Notes: generated by a model from the sequence alone, not told the origin. DNA of 64,000 bases from Cognatiyoonia sp965661665 (GCF_965661665.1 NZ_CBFIEO010000006.1:1-64000), one strand, 5' to 3'; positions 35,130 through 43,862 are shown, counted from the first letter of the stretch. Numbers and translations are program-made.

Positions 35130-36031
35130 CTGATGGCTCGTTCGGGCGTTGCTCTGTTGCCGAGCAGTTCGACCAGTGTGGCACTGATTATGAGGACTGC
35201 GCCCAACACCTCGATCCAGCCGAACGGATCACCGGCGAGCAGGGCGACGGACCCGAAGCCCACCAAAACTTCGCTCATCAGCAGGATTCCAATACGGCCA
35301 GGTGTCAGCACTTTCGCGGGCCAAATGGTGAGGTAGATCATCGGCAACGCGAAAAGGCCGGTGAGGATCAGGACGGGCCAGAGGGCGGAGAGGTCTGGTA
35401 TCTCCGCCGTGCCGCCCAAACAAGCCCCGCCGATGAGGAGCGTGACGACGGTCACAAGGACCGCGCCAGTTACAAAAGCGAAGGACAGGTGCAGCGGTGG
35501 TGTTTTTTCCAATTGGTAGATTTTGTACGTGCCGATGGTCCAACAAATGCCGGAGGCGAGCGCCAACACGTCGCCCAGATTGATCGCAGACCTGCTGCCA
35601 AAACCAATCACGGCGAGAAGGCCGGTGAGCGCCAAGACAATTGCGATGATCCGCGCGGCGGTCAGGCGTTCGCTGAGAAACAGCACGCCGATCGCAGTGC
35701 CCCAAATGGGGGTAAGGTAGAAGAAAAGCAGCGCGCGCACCACGTCGGTGAGGATGATCGACGTGCCATAGAAGGAAAACGCGGTGCCTGTGAGTAAGCC
35801 CACGAGCGCCAGATTGCCCAGTTGGCTGACAGGATGGCGTTGGATCAGAACCAGTGGCAAAAGCAGCGCAAGGGCGGAGATATAAAGGATCAAACCCGGC
35901 CACGCGCCGGTGAAGCCCAACTCCTCAAATGCGCGAATGGGGAGCCAGAATAGGCCCCACAGAGCGCCCCCGATCACGATGCCGATGCTTGCCGCTTTGG
36001 GCGATGTTTGTAGCTGGGCCAACCAAGACAT
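35126..36031 (-). CDS. DMT-superfamily transporter (EamA domains)
   Basis: The 301-residue membrane protein has ten predicted helices in two EamA repeats, beginning GIVIGGALWGLFWLPIRAFEELG and, in the second half, LGDVLALASGICWTIGTYKIYQ. Such proteins export or import small metabolites; the substrate is not predictable. ATG 36031 (MSWLAQLQ) fits the family better than the longer upstream frame. It converges with bciA (4-bp overlap) and follows the VOC gene on the same strand after 41 bp. Confidence 0.85.
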   Translation of the reverse strand: MSWLAQLQTSPKAASIGIVIGGALWGLFWLPIRAFEELGFTGAWPGLILYISALALLLPLVLIQRHPVSQLGNLALVGLLTGTAFSFYGTSIILTDVVRALLFFYLTPIWGTAIGVLFLSERLTAARIIAIVLALTGLLAVIGFGSRSAINLGDVLALASGICWTIGTYKIYQLEKTPPLHLSFAFVTGAVLVTVVTLLIGGACLGGTAEIPDLSALWPVLILTGLFALPMIYLTIWPAKVLTPGRIGILLMSEVLVGFGSVALLAGDPFGWIEVLGAVLIISATLVELLGNRATPERAIS

Positions 36032-36072
36032 GGCGGTAGGTTGATCGCGTTGGGCGGCGAATGTCCAGACGC

Positions 36073-36489
36073 TTAGGCGACTTGCTGATGCACCTCGATC
36101 ACGTTGCCTTCGGGGTCTTGGAAGAATACCTGATGCCATTCTTTTGAAAAGGCATTGCCATAGTCGGAATAGGGGATGCCCTTTTCGTCGAGGATTTTGA
36201 GGAAGGCGGCAAGGTCATCGGTGCGAAACGCGATATGGCCCTGATCCACCGGATTGATGGTGTGGCCGTTGCGAAAGGCGACGGTCAGGTCACGCTCCGC
36301 CAGATGCATCTGCATGGTGTTGTCGGTGGCAAATCGGATTTTCCCATCGAAGCCTTTTTCGCCTTCAGCTTCAGTCCTTGGGAAGTTGTCTTGCGGAATG
36401 TCATCAAGGCCAAGCACGTTGGTATAGAAATCATGCATCTCGTCCACATCGCGTGAGACGAAGTTGATGTGATGGAATTCCAATTTCAT
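36073..36489 (-). CDS. VOC-family (glyoxalase/bleomycin-resistance fold) protein
   Basis: The 138-residue single-domain pair of beta-alpha-beta-beta-beta modules reads MKLEFHHINFVSRDVDEMHDFYTNVLGLD to WHQVFFQDPEGNVIEVHQQ. His in FHHINF, His in GHIAFRT and Glu in NVIEVH are in the metal positions of the fold. Members include lactoylglutathione lyases, dioxygenases and thiol transferases; the specific reaction is not evident. The start has no long leader. A related but broken VOC gene lies divergently at 36602. Confidence 0.85.
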   Translation of the reverse strand: MKLEFHHINFVSRDVDEMHDFYTNVLGLDDIPQDNFPRTEAEGEKGFDGKIRFATDNTMQMHLAERDLTVAFRNGHTINPVDQGHIAFRTDDLAAFLKILDEKGIPYSDYGNAFSKEWHQVFFQDPEGNVIEVHQQVA

Positions 36490-36601
36490 GTGTAAGGTCC
36501 CCGTCGGTCGACTGTTGCCCAAAACCATACTGCGAAACGCGGATCGGGGGCAGTCGCAAAATTGCGGTCGCTTGGGAAAGTGTCATTGGATAGACGGGGG
36601 T

Positions 36602-37014
36602 ATGCCTCTTGGGACCGTACGCCTTCATCACGTTGTGCTGATTGTCAGCGACTGTGAGCGGTCCAAGGCGTTTTACACAGAAGTCCTCGGTTTGCCGATT
36701 TTGGCGGAGACGTATCGGAAAGAGCGGGCATCCTGGAAGCTCGACCTTGCGCTTGAAAACGGTCAGCTGGAGCTCTTTAGTTTTCGAACCCGCCCGCGCG
36801 ACCAACGCGGCCAGAAGCCTGTGGTCTCAGGCATCTCGCATTCTCGGTTAATGATCTGGATGCGGAGGTGGACCGTCTGCCGACGCTTGGCATTGCAGTA
36901 GAAAATATCCGATGTGACACTTTGACAGGTGGTCGTTTCACATTTTTTGCGGACCCTGACGCGCTATCGATAGAACTTTACGCAATTACACAAGACGAAG
37001 GACGCAAAGCATGA
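36602..37014 (+). pseudogene. VOC-family gene, one-base frameshift
   Basis: From ATG 36602 the frame reads LHHVVLIVSDCERSKAFYTEVLGLPILAETYRK to ENGQLELFSF, then leaves the family. The +2 frame continues NPPARPTRPEACGLRHLAFSVNDLDAEV to FTFFADPDALSIELYAITQDE and stops at 37014. Loss of one C near 36788 (expected TTTCCGAAC) explains the switch. The whole reads as a normal ~137-residue glyoxalase-fold protein (GloA-like in length). Its stop overlaps the next gene (ATGA). The damage could be a true mutation or a sequencing error. Confidence 0.82.
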
Positions 37015-37318
37015 TCCGACACATTGTTCTGACTAAATTCAAAGATGGCACGTCAGAAGATGCGATCAATGAGATTTATTTCGGACGGCAAGCCCTGACG
37101 GAGGTTTTGCCGGGGCCAATGGTGTCGTCGGTGGTCGGTCAGAGAGCCCAGAACAAATCGAGCGTGGCTATATGTACGGCTTCACGATTGATTTCGAAAG
37201 TTGGGACGCGCTGAAGACCTATGCAAAGAGCGCCGTTCACCAAGCCTTGGGGTCGCAATTGGTTGCCAATGCGGTCGGAGTGATCGACGGCATTTTGGTG
37301 CTCGATATCGAGGTGTAG
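37011..37318 (+). pseudogene. Dabb (stress-responsive A/B barrel) domain gene, one-base frameshift
   Basis: MIRHIVLTKFKDGTSEDAINEIYFGRQALTEVLPG opens a ~102-residue Dabb protein. The next frame holds ESPEQIERGYMYGFTIDFES, WDALKTYAKSAVHQALGSQLVANAVGVIDGILVLDIEV. Loss of one G in the run at about 37111-37114 (expected CCGGGGGCCAAT) explains it. It follows the broken VOC gene with a 4-bp overlap, so both belonged to one operon. Its 3' end overlaps the convergent galE by 82 bp. A homopolymer position makes sequencing error possible. Confidence 0.8.
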
Positions 37319-38319
37319 TCCTCTTGCGATTTATGGAACAGCCAAGCGTCGCGGACGATTTCCTCGATCCCGCTGTGTTCGGCCTCCCAGCCTAGAATGT
37401 GCTTGGCGCGGGTGGCGTCAGCCACCAATGTCGCCGGATCACCGGGGCGTTTGTCTATCTCAATGACATCAAATGGCTGGTTTGAAATGCTTTTGACCGC
37501 GTGCACAACCTCTCGCACGCTGAGGCCTGATCCGGTGCCAAGGTTGATCGGAGTGAACCCTGCCTGATCTTCGCTCAGAAGTTTTTGCACCGCCGCGATA
37601 TGGCCGGAAGCGAGATCGCGCACATGTATATAGTCGCGGATGCAGGTGCCGTCGGGTGTCGCGTAGTCGGTTCCAAAAACCTTGATGTCAGGGCGTTGGC
37701 CAAGCGCGGCTTGGATCACAAGCGGGATTAGATGGGTTTCGGGGTCATGTCTTTCACCCGTACGGCCTTGGGGATCGGCGCCGCAGGCGTTGAAATAGCG
37801 CAGCGCGATCGCTTGTAAGCCTTGGGATGGGACGCAGGCCTCCAACATCATCTCAACCATCACTTTGCTGTCGCCGTAAGGGTTGATCGGTGCGCGGTGC
37901 AGCCGCTCATGCAGAAGTGGCACGTCGGTGTTGTTGCCATAGGCCGCGGCGGTGGAGGAGAAGACGAGCTTTCGCACACCCGTGGCTTCCATCGCTTGAA
38001 GCAGGGTTAGCGTGCCCGCGACATTGTTTTCAAAGAACGGCAGCGGGGTGATGACGGACTGACCGGCTTCTATCAGAGCGGCGAAATGCACCACGCAGTC
38101 GATATTGTGGGTTATCAGCGTCGCCTCAAGTGATGCGCGGTCCGACAGCTCCCCTTCGACAAGCGCTGCCCCGAAGCAGGTGTCGCGATGGCCGGTTGAA
38201 AAATTGTCGTAAACGACAGTTTTGTAACCTGCCTCGTTCAACGCCAATGTTGTGTGGGAGCCGATGTAGCCCGCCCCGCCGATGATCAAAATAGTCTGTT
38301 GATCTGCCACTTGGTTCAA
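37237..38319 (-). CDS. galE: UDP-glucose 4-epimerase GalE, second copy
   Basis: The 360-residue extended SDR enzyme has GGAGYIGSH (14-22), catalytic VFSSTAAAYG, and YxxxK in NPYGDSKVMVEMML. It is only distantly similar to the copy at 1890. The last ~25 residues (after DAWLFHKSQ) have no GalE counterpart and are encoded antisense to the Dabb gene, which suggests that an earlier stop codon was lost. It is monocistronic and ends next to the sox island. It most likely serves general UDP-galactose supply for surface polysaccharides. Confidence 0.9.
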   Translation of the reverse strand: MNQVADQQTILIIGGAGYIGSHTTLALNEAGYKTVVYDNFSTGHRDTCFGAALVEGELSDRASLEATLITHNIDCVVHFAALIEAGQSVITPLPFFENNVAGTLTLLQAMEATGVRKLVFSSTAAAYGNNTDVPLLHERLHRAPINPYGDSKVMVEMMLEACVPSQGLQAIALRYFNACGADPQGRTGERHDPETHLIPLVIQAALGQRPDIKVFGTDYATPDGTCIRDYIHVRDLASGHIAAVQKLLSEDQAGFTPINLGTGSGLSVREVVHAVKSISNQPFDVIEIDKRPGDPATLVADATRAKHILGWEAEHSGIEEIVRDAWLFHKSQEDYTSISSTKMPSITPTALATNCDPKAW

Positions 38320-38356
38320 ACTCCGCCCGATACGCTACCAAACGGGGGACTGATAC

Positions 38357-39409
38357 CTATTCAGCGGGCGCAAAGCCAGTGATCAATTGTCTGAGCCCGA
38401 TGGCCGCGCCAATGTAGATCGCGATGAAGGCGACGGGCGCGCTGAACCCCAATACTGAAAAGGCGGAGATGCCTTGACCGACGCTGCATCCAACCGCCAG
38501 GATCGCCCCTGGACCCATCAGAGCTGCGCCAAAGATCTGGCGGCGCAATTCGCGGGGGTCTTCGCAGGCTTCCCAGCGGAAGTGTCCTTTGGAATAGGAG
38601 CCAAGGGCTGCCCCAATGACCACACCGAGGACGGAGCCGACGCTGAAGGATAGGGAATTGCCCGAGGCGGTCATGAAATAGAAGATCGTGTCACCAATGG
38701 GGGCGGCAAAGGTGTGGGTCTCAATAGGCTCCGCCTCAAACCCGTTAACGCTGACCCAATAGGTGCCGATCCAACCGGATGCGATGGCAAGTCCTACGAC
38801 AGCACCCCAGACCATGTGTTTGGGAGAGTGGCGCATCTCTGCGCTGGACAGCGCAACGGCCAGCATGACGAGCCCAACGCCCAATCCGGTCACAAGCGGG
38901 GCGACGCCCATTTGTGCAAAGAGCTGTGAGAGACCTTGCGGGGACGTTGCATTCTCTTCCACTGGAAACAGCCAGACCCGCGCATGGGCCAAGGGGCCGG
39001 ACATGACGAAATAGGCGGATAACCCCATGACGAGTACAATGACGAAAGATCGCAAATCTCCGCCGCCAAGCCGCGCCAAGGCGCCGTAGCCACAGTTACC
39101 GCTGAGTGCCATACCATAGCCAAACATCAATCCACCGACGATCGTACCCAAGGGGTTCCAAACGCGGTCGAGATAGGCGGTTTGTGAAAGGTCAAAATTT
39201 CCAAGGTACAGGGCGACGTGCACTGTGATGATGGCGACTGCAATCGCAATACCCCACATCCGCATGCGTCGGTCATCCGCGCCATAAAGTGTGTCTTCGA
39301 TGGCGCCCAGCGTACAAAAGCGGCCAACGCGCGCGGCAAGACCAAGCGCGATGCCACCCACCAAGCCGATGAGTGCTGCGATATTGGCCTCTCCCAGAGT
39401 TTCCAGCAT
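38357..39409 (-). CDS. soxT: YeeE/YedE-family sulfur-compound permease SoxT
   Basis: The 350-residue membrane protein has two fused YeeE/YedE repeats. Conserved cysteine motifs are present in each half (ARVGRFCTLGAIEDTLYG, ALSGNCGYGALARLGGG, AVGCSVGQGISAFSVLG), as in thiosulfate importer TsuA-like proteins. It follows soxR on the same strand, matching soxT of known sox loci. Predicted role: movement of thiosulfate or sulfane sulfur across the inner membrane, feeding the SoxR sensor. A GGAGGGAAC ribosome site precedes ATG 39409. Confidence 0.85.
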   Translation of the reverse strand: MLETLGEANIAALIGLVGGIALGLAARVGRFCTLGAIEDTLYGADDRRMRMWGIAIAVAIITVHVALYLGNFDLSQTAYLDRVWNPLGTIVGGLMFGYGMALSGNCGYGALARLGGGDLRSFVIVLVMGLSAYFVMSGPLAHARVWLFPVEENATSPQGLSQLFAQMGVAPLVTGLGVGLVMLAVALSSAEMRHSPKHMVWGAVVGLAIASGWIGTYWVSVNGFEAEPIETHTFAAPIGDTIFYFMTASGNSLSFSVGSVLGVVIGAALGSYSKGHFRWEACEDPRELRRQIFGAALMGPGAILAVGCSVGQGISAFSVLGFSAPVAFIAIYIGAAIGLRQLITGFAPAE

Positions 39410-39447
39410 TTGTTCCCTCCCGGACCAAACGCTGGCGATGCGTCAGG

Positions 39448-39831
39448 TCAGTCTTTCCTGCAGAACAGGTCGTAGACGACCTCCATGATTTGCTTTGGGC
39501 GGTTATCTGTCAAGCTGTAGTAGATGGCTTTGCCATCACGTCTGGGTGTGACCAACCCTTCGAGCCGGAGCCGCGACAGCTGTTGCGACACGGCCGCTTG
39601 ACGCGCTGACAACAGTTCCTCCAGTTCCATCACTGATTTCTCACCCGTGGCCAGATGGCACAAAATCATCAACCGACCTTCGTGGCTGATCGCTTTGAGA
39701 AAGTTGGACGCGCGCTGCGCGTTCTCCATCATTGCGTCCATATCCTCGGCGCACATGTTGGCGTCGAAGACGGGCAGTCGGGAGTCTGTTTCCCCTTGGG
39801 TATCAATCAGCGCTGTCATGAGTTGGGACAT
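39448..39831 (-). CDS. soxR: ArsR-family repressor SoxR
   Basis: The 127-residue winged-helix protein has the ArsR HTH LLSARQAAVSQQLSRLRLEGLVTPRRDGKAIYYSL. Cysteines C58 (LMILCHLATGE) and C124 (VYDLFCRKD) sit where SqrR/BigR/SoxR proteins form a tetrasulfide link on exposure to persulfide, releasing DNA. It lies between soxS and soxT on the minus strand, divergent from soxV onward. Matching ATTC-N8-GAAT dyads occur before soxX and soxG, with a one-mismatch site between soxS and soxV. ATG 39819 is an alternative start. Confidence 0.92.
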   Translation of the reverse strand: MSQLMTALIDTQGETDSRLPVFDANMCAEDMDAMMENAQRASNFLKAISHEGRLMILCHLATGEKSVMELEELLSARQAAVSQQLSRLRLEGLVTPRRDGKAIYYSLTDNRPKQIMEVVYDLFCRKD

Positions 39832-39837
39832 AAGTTG

Positions 39838-40200
39838 TTAACTCCCATGATCCAAGGAAATTTTGGCATTTTCGAAAAGCATCGACAGCAATCCCCAAAA
39901 GAAATCTTCGCCCGGGTATCCTTCGATCCGGCCAAGTTCTTGCCCGTTGTCGACAAGAATAAATGTAGGTGTGAAATGAACCCGCTTGGCGAACTCCACA
40001 TCCGGCGCGTCACCGTGAATGTTGTACTGAAGAAGTGGTGCCGCTTTGCCTTCGACTGTTTTGGGGTAAATTGGCCCGATTTCTTCGTTCCATGTTTCGC
40101 ACCAATAACAGCCGTATTCTTCGGCCATCAGCAGTTGCGGGTCCGCCAAGGCGGTCATCGGGATCACTCCAATCAGTAAAACGGCGAGTGCTTTGAGCAT
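39838..40200 (-). CDS. soxS: Periplasmic thioredoxin SoxS
   Basis: The 120-residue thioredoxin-fold protein has a Sec signal (MLKALAVLLIGVIPMTALA) and the active site CYWC in EEYGCYWCETW. HFTPTFILVDNGQELGRIEGYPGE holds the cis-Pro. In Paracoccus, SoxS is a periplasmic thioredoxin that reactivates SoxYZ by reducing its blocked cysteine. It is first in soxS-R-T; its stop lies 6 bp before soxR. The ATG was preferred, but TTG at 40212 or 40206 is possible. Confidence 0.88.
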   Translation of the reverse strand: MLKALAVLLIGVIPMTALADPQLLMAEEYGCYWCETWNEEIGPIYPKTVEGKAAPLLQYNIHGDAPDVEFAKRVHFTPTFILVDNGQELGRIEGYPGEDFFWGLLSMLFENAKISLDHGS

Positions 40201-40243
40201 TTTCAAACTCAACCTCGATTGACGGGTTTCATCACTTTATCAT

Positions 40244-40259
40244 AATCTAATTCTTGAAT
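40244..40259. promoter_or_regulatory. Probable SoxR operator with one mismatch, between soxS and soxV
   Basis: AATC-TAATTCTT-GAAT differs at one base from the ATTC-N8-GAAT dyad found exactly at 41654 and 54994. It lies in the AT-rich gap between divergent soxS and soxV, where autoregulation of soxR and control of soxV would be expected. Confidence 0.5.
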
Positions 40260-40285
40260 ATCTCAAGGCAAGAGGCGCAACCACC

Positions 40286-41026
40286 ATGTTTGATGTTACG
40301 TTCTTTGGGGCGTTGATTGCAGGTTTGCTGTCATTCTTGTCGCCCTGCATCCTGCCGATCGTGCCGTTTTATCTAAGCTATTTGGCGGGTGTTGGCATGA
40401 ACCAAATCTCGGGAGAGGCTGAGATCACCCGTGCCATTCGGATGCGCGCGTTCGTGTCAGCGATTTGCTTTGCCTTGGGTGTGATCACGGTTTTCTTCGG
40501 GTTGGGGGCGACCGCGACGGTCTTTGGCTCGATGGTGCGTGAATACTTTGATGTGCTCCGCTGGATCGCCGCTGCGGTTATTATAGCGATGGGTCTGCAT
40601 TTCTTGGGCGTGGTCCGGATCGGGTTTCTTTACCGTCAATTCCGTGCAGATGCGGGCAACACCTCAAACGTCAGTTTTGTGGGGGCCTATGTCATCGGCT
40701 TGGCCTTCGCCTTTGGGTGGACGCCCTGCGTGGGGCCGGTCCTTGCCGCGATTCTGTTCACAGCTGCGGGGCAGGACACCGCAGGGCAGGGGGCGATGCT
40801 CCTTTTCACTTACGGCCTAGGAATGACACTCCCATTTATCGCGGCCGCATTCTTTATCGGTCCGTTCATGCGGTGGATGGCGCGGTTCCGCAGGCATCTG
40901 GGCCTGATTGAAAAACTGATGGGTGTGCTGCTCATCATCTTCGGGCTGCTGATCGCCACCAACTCTATCAATGTCATCGGCTTTTGGATGCTCGAGAACT
41001 TTTCATGGTTCAGCAACATCGGCTAA
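40286..41026 (+). CDS. soxV: CcdA-family thiol-disulfide membrane transporter SoxV
   Basis: The 246-residue protein has six helices and carries electrons from cytoplasmic thioredoxin to periplasmic thiol proteins. The two redox cysteines are in LSPCILPIVPFYLSYLAGVG and GWTPCVGPVLAAI, one per repeat of the CcdA fold. In Paracoccus SoxV reduces SoxW (and SoxS) and is needed for full thiosulfate oxidation. It begins the long plus-strand run soxV to soxF. Confusion with general CcdA is possible by sequence, but soxW follows directly. Confidence 0.9.
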   Translation: MFDVTFFGALIAGLLSFLSPCILPIVPFYLSYLAGVGMNQISGEAEITRAIRMRAFVSAICFALGVITVFFGLGATATVFGSMVREYFDVLRWIAAAVIIAMGLHFLGVVRIGFLYRQFRADAGNTSNVSFVGAYVIGLAFAFGWTPCVGPVLAAILFTAAGQDTAGQGAMLLFTYGLGMTLPFIAAAFFIGPFMRWMARFRRHLGLIEKLMGVLLIIFGLLIATNSINVIGFWMLENFSWFSNIG

Positions 41027-41043
41027 CTCAAGGAGGTTTCGAT

Positions 41044-41601
41044 ATGAAACGTATTCTGACATTTCTGACTATGGTGCTTTTCTCCAACACATTGGCGGCG
41101 GCTGAGCTTGGCGACGACGGCCTGCACAAAGCCGACTGGATGCGCGAGACGTTCAAGGATTTGGGCGAAGACCTTGAAGAAGCGACTGCCGAGGGCAAGG
41201 GCCTGATGATCATCATCGAACAGCGTGGCTGTATATATTGTAAGAAGATGCACGAGGAAGTCTTCGTCGTGCCTGAGATCGACCAGTACATCCACGACAA
41301 TTTCTTTGTCGTTCAGATCAATATGTTTGGTGATGTTGAAGTGACGGACTTTGACGGGATGACACTGCCGGAAAAGGAAATGGTGCGGCGTTGGGGGTCG
41401 TTGTTCACACCCAGCATCTATTTCTTCCCAGAAGACGTTGATCCTAGCATGACAGCCACACAAGCCGCCGTCGCGCATATGCCGGGCGCGTTTGGCAAGT
41501 GGACAACGCTTAACATGCTGACTTGGGTTGTTGAGGAAGGCTACCTTACTGATGAGCCGTTTCAGAAGTACCACGCGCGTATGTTGGAAGAGCAGCTTTA
41601 G
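41044..41601 (+). CDS. soxW: Periplasmic thioredoxin SoxW
   Basis: The 185-residue thioredoxin-like protein has a signal peptide (MKRILTFLTMVLFSNTLAAA) and active site CIYC in IIEQRGCIYCKKMHEEVF. It receives electrons from SoxV. AAGGAGG lies 7 bp before ATG 41044. soxX follows after 145 bp that hold a SoxR dyad, so soxVW and soxX onward may be separate transcripts. Confidence 0.9.
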   Translation: MKRILTFLTMVLFSNTLAAAELGDDGLHKADWMRETFKDLGEDLEEATAEGKGLMIIIEQRGCIYCKKMHEEVFVVPEIDQYIHDNFFVVQINMFGDVEVTDFDGMTLPEKEMVRRWGSLFTPSIYFFPEDVDPSMTATQAAVAHMPGAFGKWTTLNMLTWVVEEGYLTDEPFQKYHARMLEEQL

Positions 41602-41653
41602 GGATTTGGCTGCGCTGCAGCGGCCATTTTCTGCACTTGCAACATATCTTAAA

Positions 41654-41669
41654 ATTCAAGTAGTTGAAT
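41654..41669. promoter_or_regulatory. SoxR operator upstream of soxX
   Basis: ATTCAAGTAGTTGAAT is a perfect dyad of the ATTC-N8-GAAT form known for SqrR/BigR-type repressors. It lies about 80 bp before soxX in the only sizeable AT-rich gap of the plus-strand sox genes. Release of SoxR by persulfide should open soxXYZABCDEF. Confidence 0.8.
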
Positions 41670-41746
41670 TTGTTGTTGCAATCAAAGCTCCGTATCCAAT
41701 AGTCTACCGAACAAGGACGGGCAGTGACTCGCCTAAGGGAGGAACA

Positions 41747-42202
41747 ATGAAACGCTTTATTTTATTCGCAGCAGCGATGGGCATTGGCGTCACAGCAGCG
41801 ACCGCTGAACCGGTCTCTCCAATGCAAGTTGTGTTCACAGACGGCGCAGTCGAAGAGTCGCTAACAGGTGTGGCGGGTGATCCCGTAGCCGGGCGCGATG
41901 TCTTTGCCAATCGTAAGCTTGGCAACTGTTTGGCCTGTCACATGAACGAAGACTGGTCCGAGCAAAGCTTCCACGGCGAAGTTGGCCCGCCCATGGATGG
42001 CGTGGCAGAGCGGTGGTCCACGGCGGAACTACGTGGGATTGTGGCGAACTCTAAAGAAATGTTCCCAAATACAATCATGCCGTCCTTCTATCGCAATGCG
42101 GGCTACACGCGGACGCTGAAGAAATTTGAGGGGAAAACCATCCTCTCGGCGCAACAAGTAGAAGACGTTGTCGCATACTTACAGACCCTGACCTACGAGT
42201 AA
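41747..42202 (+). CDS. soxX: Sulfur-oxidation cytochrome SoxX
   Basis: The 151-residue monoheme cytochrome c is exported by a Sec signal (MKRFILFAAAMGIGVTAATA). The heme site is C61-LAC64-H65 in LGNCLACHMNED, and the distal Met is probably in NTIMPSFYR. It pairs with SoxA to couple thiosulfate to the SoxY cysteine. AGGGAGG precedes ATG 41747. It is the first gene after the SoxR dyad, and soxY follows after 23 bp. Confidence 0.95.
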   Translation: MKRFILFAAAMGIGVTAATAEPVSPMQVVFTDGAVEESLTGVAGDPVAGRDVFANRKLGNCLACHMNEDWSEQSFHGEVGPPMDGVAERWSTAELRGIVANSKEMFPNTIMPSFYRNAGYTRTLKKFEGKTILSAQQVEDVVAYLQTLTYE

Positions 42203-42225
42203 GGGCAGGGGACAAGGAGAAAATC

Positions 42226-42648
42226 ATGGATCTTACAAGACGCAAAGTTCTCACGATCGGGACAGGCGTATTCGCAGCGTCGGCTTTGGCCGGTCTGCCT
42301 GCTTTTGCAAGCGCGACAGATGACGCGATTGCAGCGCTGACAGGTGGTGCTGATTTGGGTGAGGGCGCAATTACACTCACGGCGCCTGAAATCGCAGAGA
42401 ACGGCAACACGGTTCCAATTAGCGTAGTCGCACCTGGTGCGGTCGCAATCACATTGTTCGCCGACGGCAACCCCGTCCCGAGTGTGGCAACCTTCAATTT
42501 TGGCCCATTGAGCGCATCCCGCAGCGCGGCAACCCGTATCCGTCTGGCAAAGACGCAAAACGTTGTTGCAGTTGCGAAGATGGAAGACGGCTCATTCCAG
42601 ATGGCGAAGTCTGAAGTCAAAGTCACAATCGGCGGCTGTGGCGGCTAA
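42226..42648 (+). CDS. soxY: Sulfur carrier subunit SoxY
   Basis: The 140-residue protein has a Tat signal (LTRRKVLTIGTGVFAASALAG) and the swinging-arm C-terminus GGCGG, with C138 carrying the sulfur substrate covalently. With SoxZ it presents intermediates to SoxAX, SoxB and SoxCD in the periplasm. The Tat signal implies export folded with SoxZ, which has no signal. AAGGAG lies before the ATG. Confidence 0.97.
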   Translation: MDLTRRKVLTIGTGVFAASALAGLPAFASATDDAIAALTGGADLGEGAITLTAPEIAENGNTVPISVVAPGAVAITLFADGNPVPSVATFNFGPLSASRSAATRIRLAKTQNVVAVAKMEDGSFQMAKSEVKVTIGGCGG

Positions 42649-42671
42649 CCAAAGTTTAGGAGAACAAGAAA

Positions 42672-43001
42672 ATGGCAAGTGGAGTTAAACCCCGTGTACG
42701 GGTCCCGAAAACAGCGTCAGCCGGTGAAGCAATCACAATCAAGACGCTTATCAGCCACAAGATGGAAAGCGGTCAGCGCAAAGATGGCGATGGCAACGTG
42801 ATCCCACGGTCCATCATCAATCGCTTTGTTGTCGACTTTAACGGTGAGAACGTCATCGACGTCACTATTGAGCCTGCAATCTCGACAAACCCATTCTTTG
42901 AGTTTGATGCGGTTGTGCCAGAGAGCGGCGAATTCAAGTTCACTTGGTACGACGACGACGGGTCTGTCTACGAAGACGCGAAATCAATCGAGGTATCCTA
43001 A
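42672..43001 (+). CDS. soxZ: Sulfur carrier scaffold SoxZ
   Basis: The 109-residue immunoglobulin-like partner of SoxY has no signal peptide, so it is co-exported with SoxY. VKPRVRVPKTASAGEAITIKTLISHKMESGQRKDGDGN and ESGEFKFTWYDDDGSVYED are characteristic. It follows soxY after 23 bp with an AGGAG site. Confidence 0.97.
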   Translation: MASGVKPRVRVPKTASAGEAITIKTLISHKMESGQRKDGDGNVIPRSIINRFVVDFNGENVIDVTIEPAISTNPFFEFDAVVPESGEFKFTWYDDDGSVYEDAKSIEVS

Positions 43002-43031
43002 ATACCTCAATCGACTGGGAGGAGTCGTCAT

Positions 43032-43862
43032 ATGAAAACCATAGTCAAAGCCGTGATTGGAACGATGCTTTTGGGGTCCACTGCGTTTGCACAGGACGAC
43101 AGCGCATTGATGACAAACGGTGATGCCATCCTGACCGAAGCCAGCGCGCCGGAGCATATGGAGTTTGTCGATGCGATCTATTCAGGCTGGCGGTTCCGTT
43201 CTGCGGAAACGCAAGCACTGCAGATGGATGATTTCGACAATCCGGGCTTTATCTTCATCGATCAGGCGATTGATCTTTGGGATGCGGTGGATGGATCAGA
43301 AGGGAAGTCCTGTTCATCTTGCCACTCTGACGTCGAAGAATTTGTTGGTCTCCGCGCCTCCCTCCCGCGCGTGGAAGACGGCAAGTTGGTGACGTTGGAA
43401 GATCTCATCAACCGCAGCCGTGTGGAGCATATGGGTGCTGAGCCTTGGAAATGGTCCGGATCGCAGATGACAGCCATGACCGGTTTGATCGGTCTGCAGT
43501 CGCGCGGTATGCCAATTGATGTTCAGATCGATGGGGAGGCCGCTGCGTTCTGGGAGCAGGGTAAAGACATTTATTATCAACGGGTTGGTCAACTTGATAT
43601 GGCATGTGCCAATTGTCACGAAGATAACTATGGTGTCATGATCCGTGCAGACCACCTGAGTCAAGGACAGATCAACGGCTTCCCAACGTATCGCTTGAAG
43701 AACGCGAAACTCAATTCGATCCACGGTCGTTTCAAAGGTTGCATGAGCAACATTCGTGCGACGCCATTTGCCGAGGGTGGGGATGAGTTCAAAGCACTTG
43801 AGCTTTACATCGCTTCGCGCGGTGCAGGACTGGTCGTCGAAACACCGTCCGTTCGCAACTAA
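43032..43862 (+). CDS. soxA: L-cysteine S-thiosulfotransferase subunit SoxA, diheme
   Basis: The 276-residue protein has a Sec signal. Two heme c sites are present, C94-SSC97-H98 and C192-ANC195-H196. C237 in RFKGCMSNIRATPF is the active-site cysteine that ligates the catalytic heme as a persulfide. With SoxX it attaches thiosulfate oxidatively to SoxY Cys138. The diheme form is the one typical of Paracoccus and Rhodovulum. AGGAG precedes the start at 43032; 92 bp then separate it from soxB. Confidence 0.95.
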   Translation: MKTIVKAVIGTMLLGSTAFAQDDSALMTNGDAILTEASAPEHMEFVDAIYSGWRFRSAETQALQMDDFDNPGFIFIDQAIDLWDAVDGSEGKSCSSCHSDVEEFVGLRASLPRVEDGKLVTLEDLINRSRVEHMGAEPWKWSGSQMTAMTGLIGLQSRGMPIDVQIDGEAAAFWEQGKDIYYQRVGQLDMACANCHEDNYGVMIRADHLSQGQINGFPTYRLKNAKLNSIHGRFKGCMSNIRATPFAEGGDEFKALELYIASRGAGLVVETPSVRN

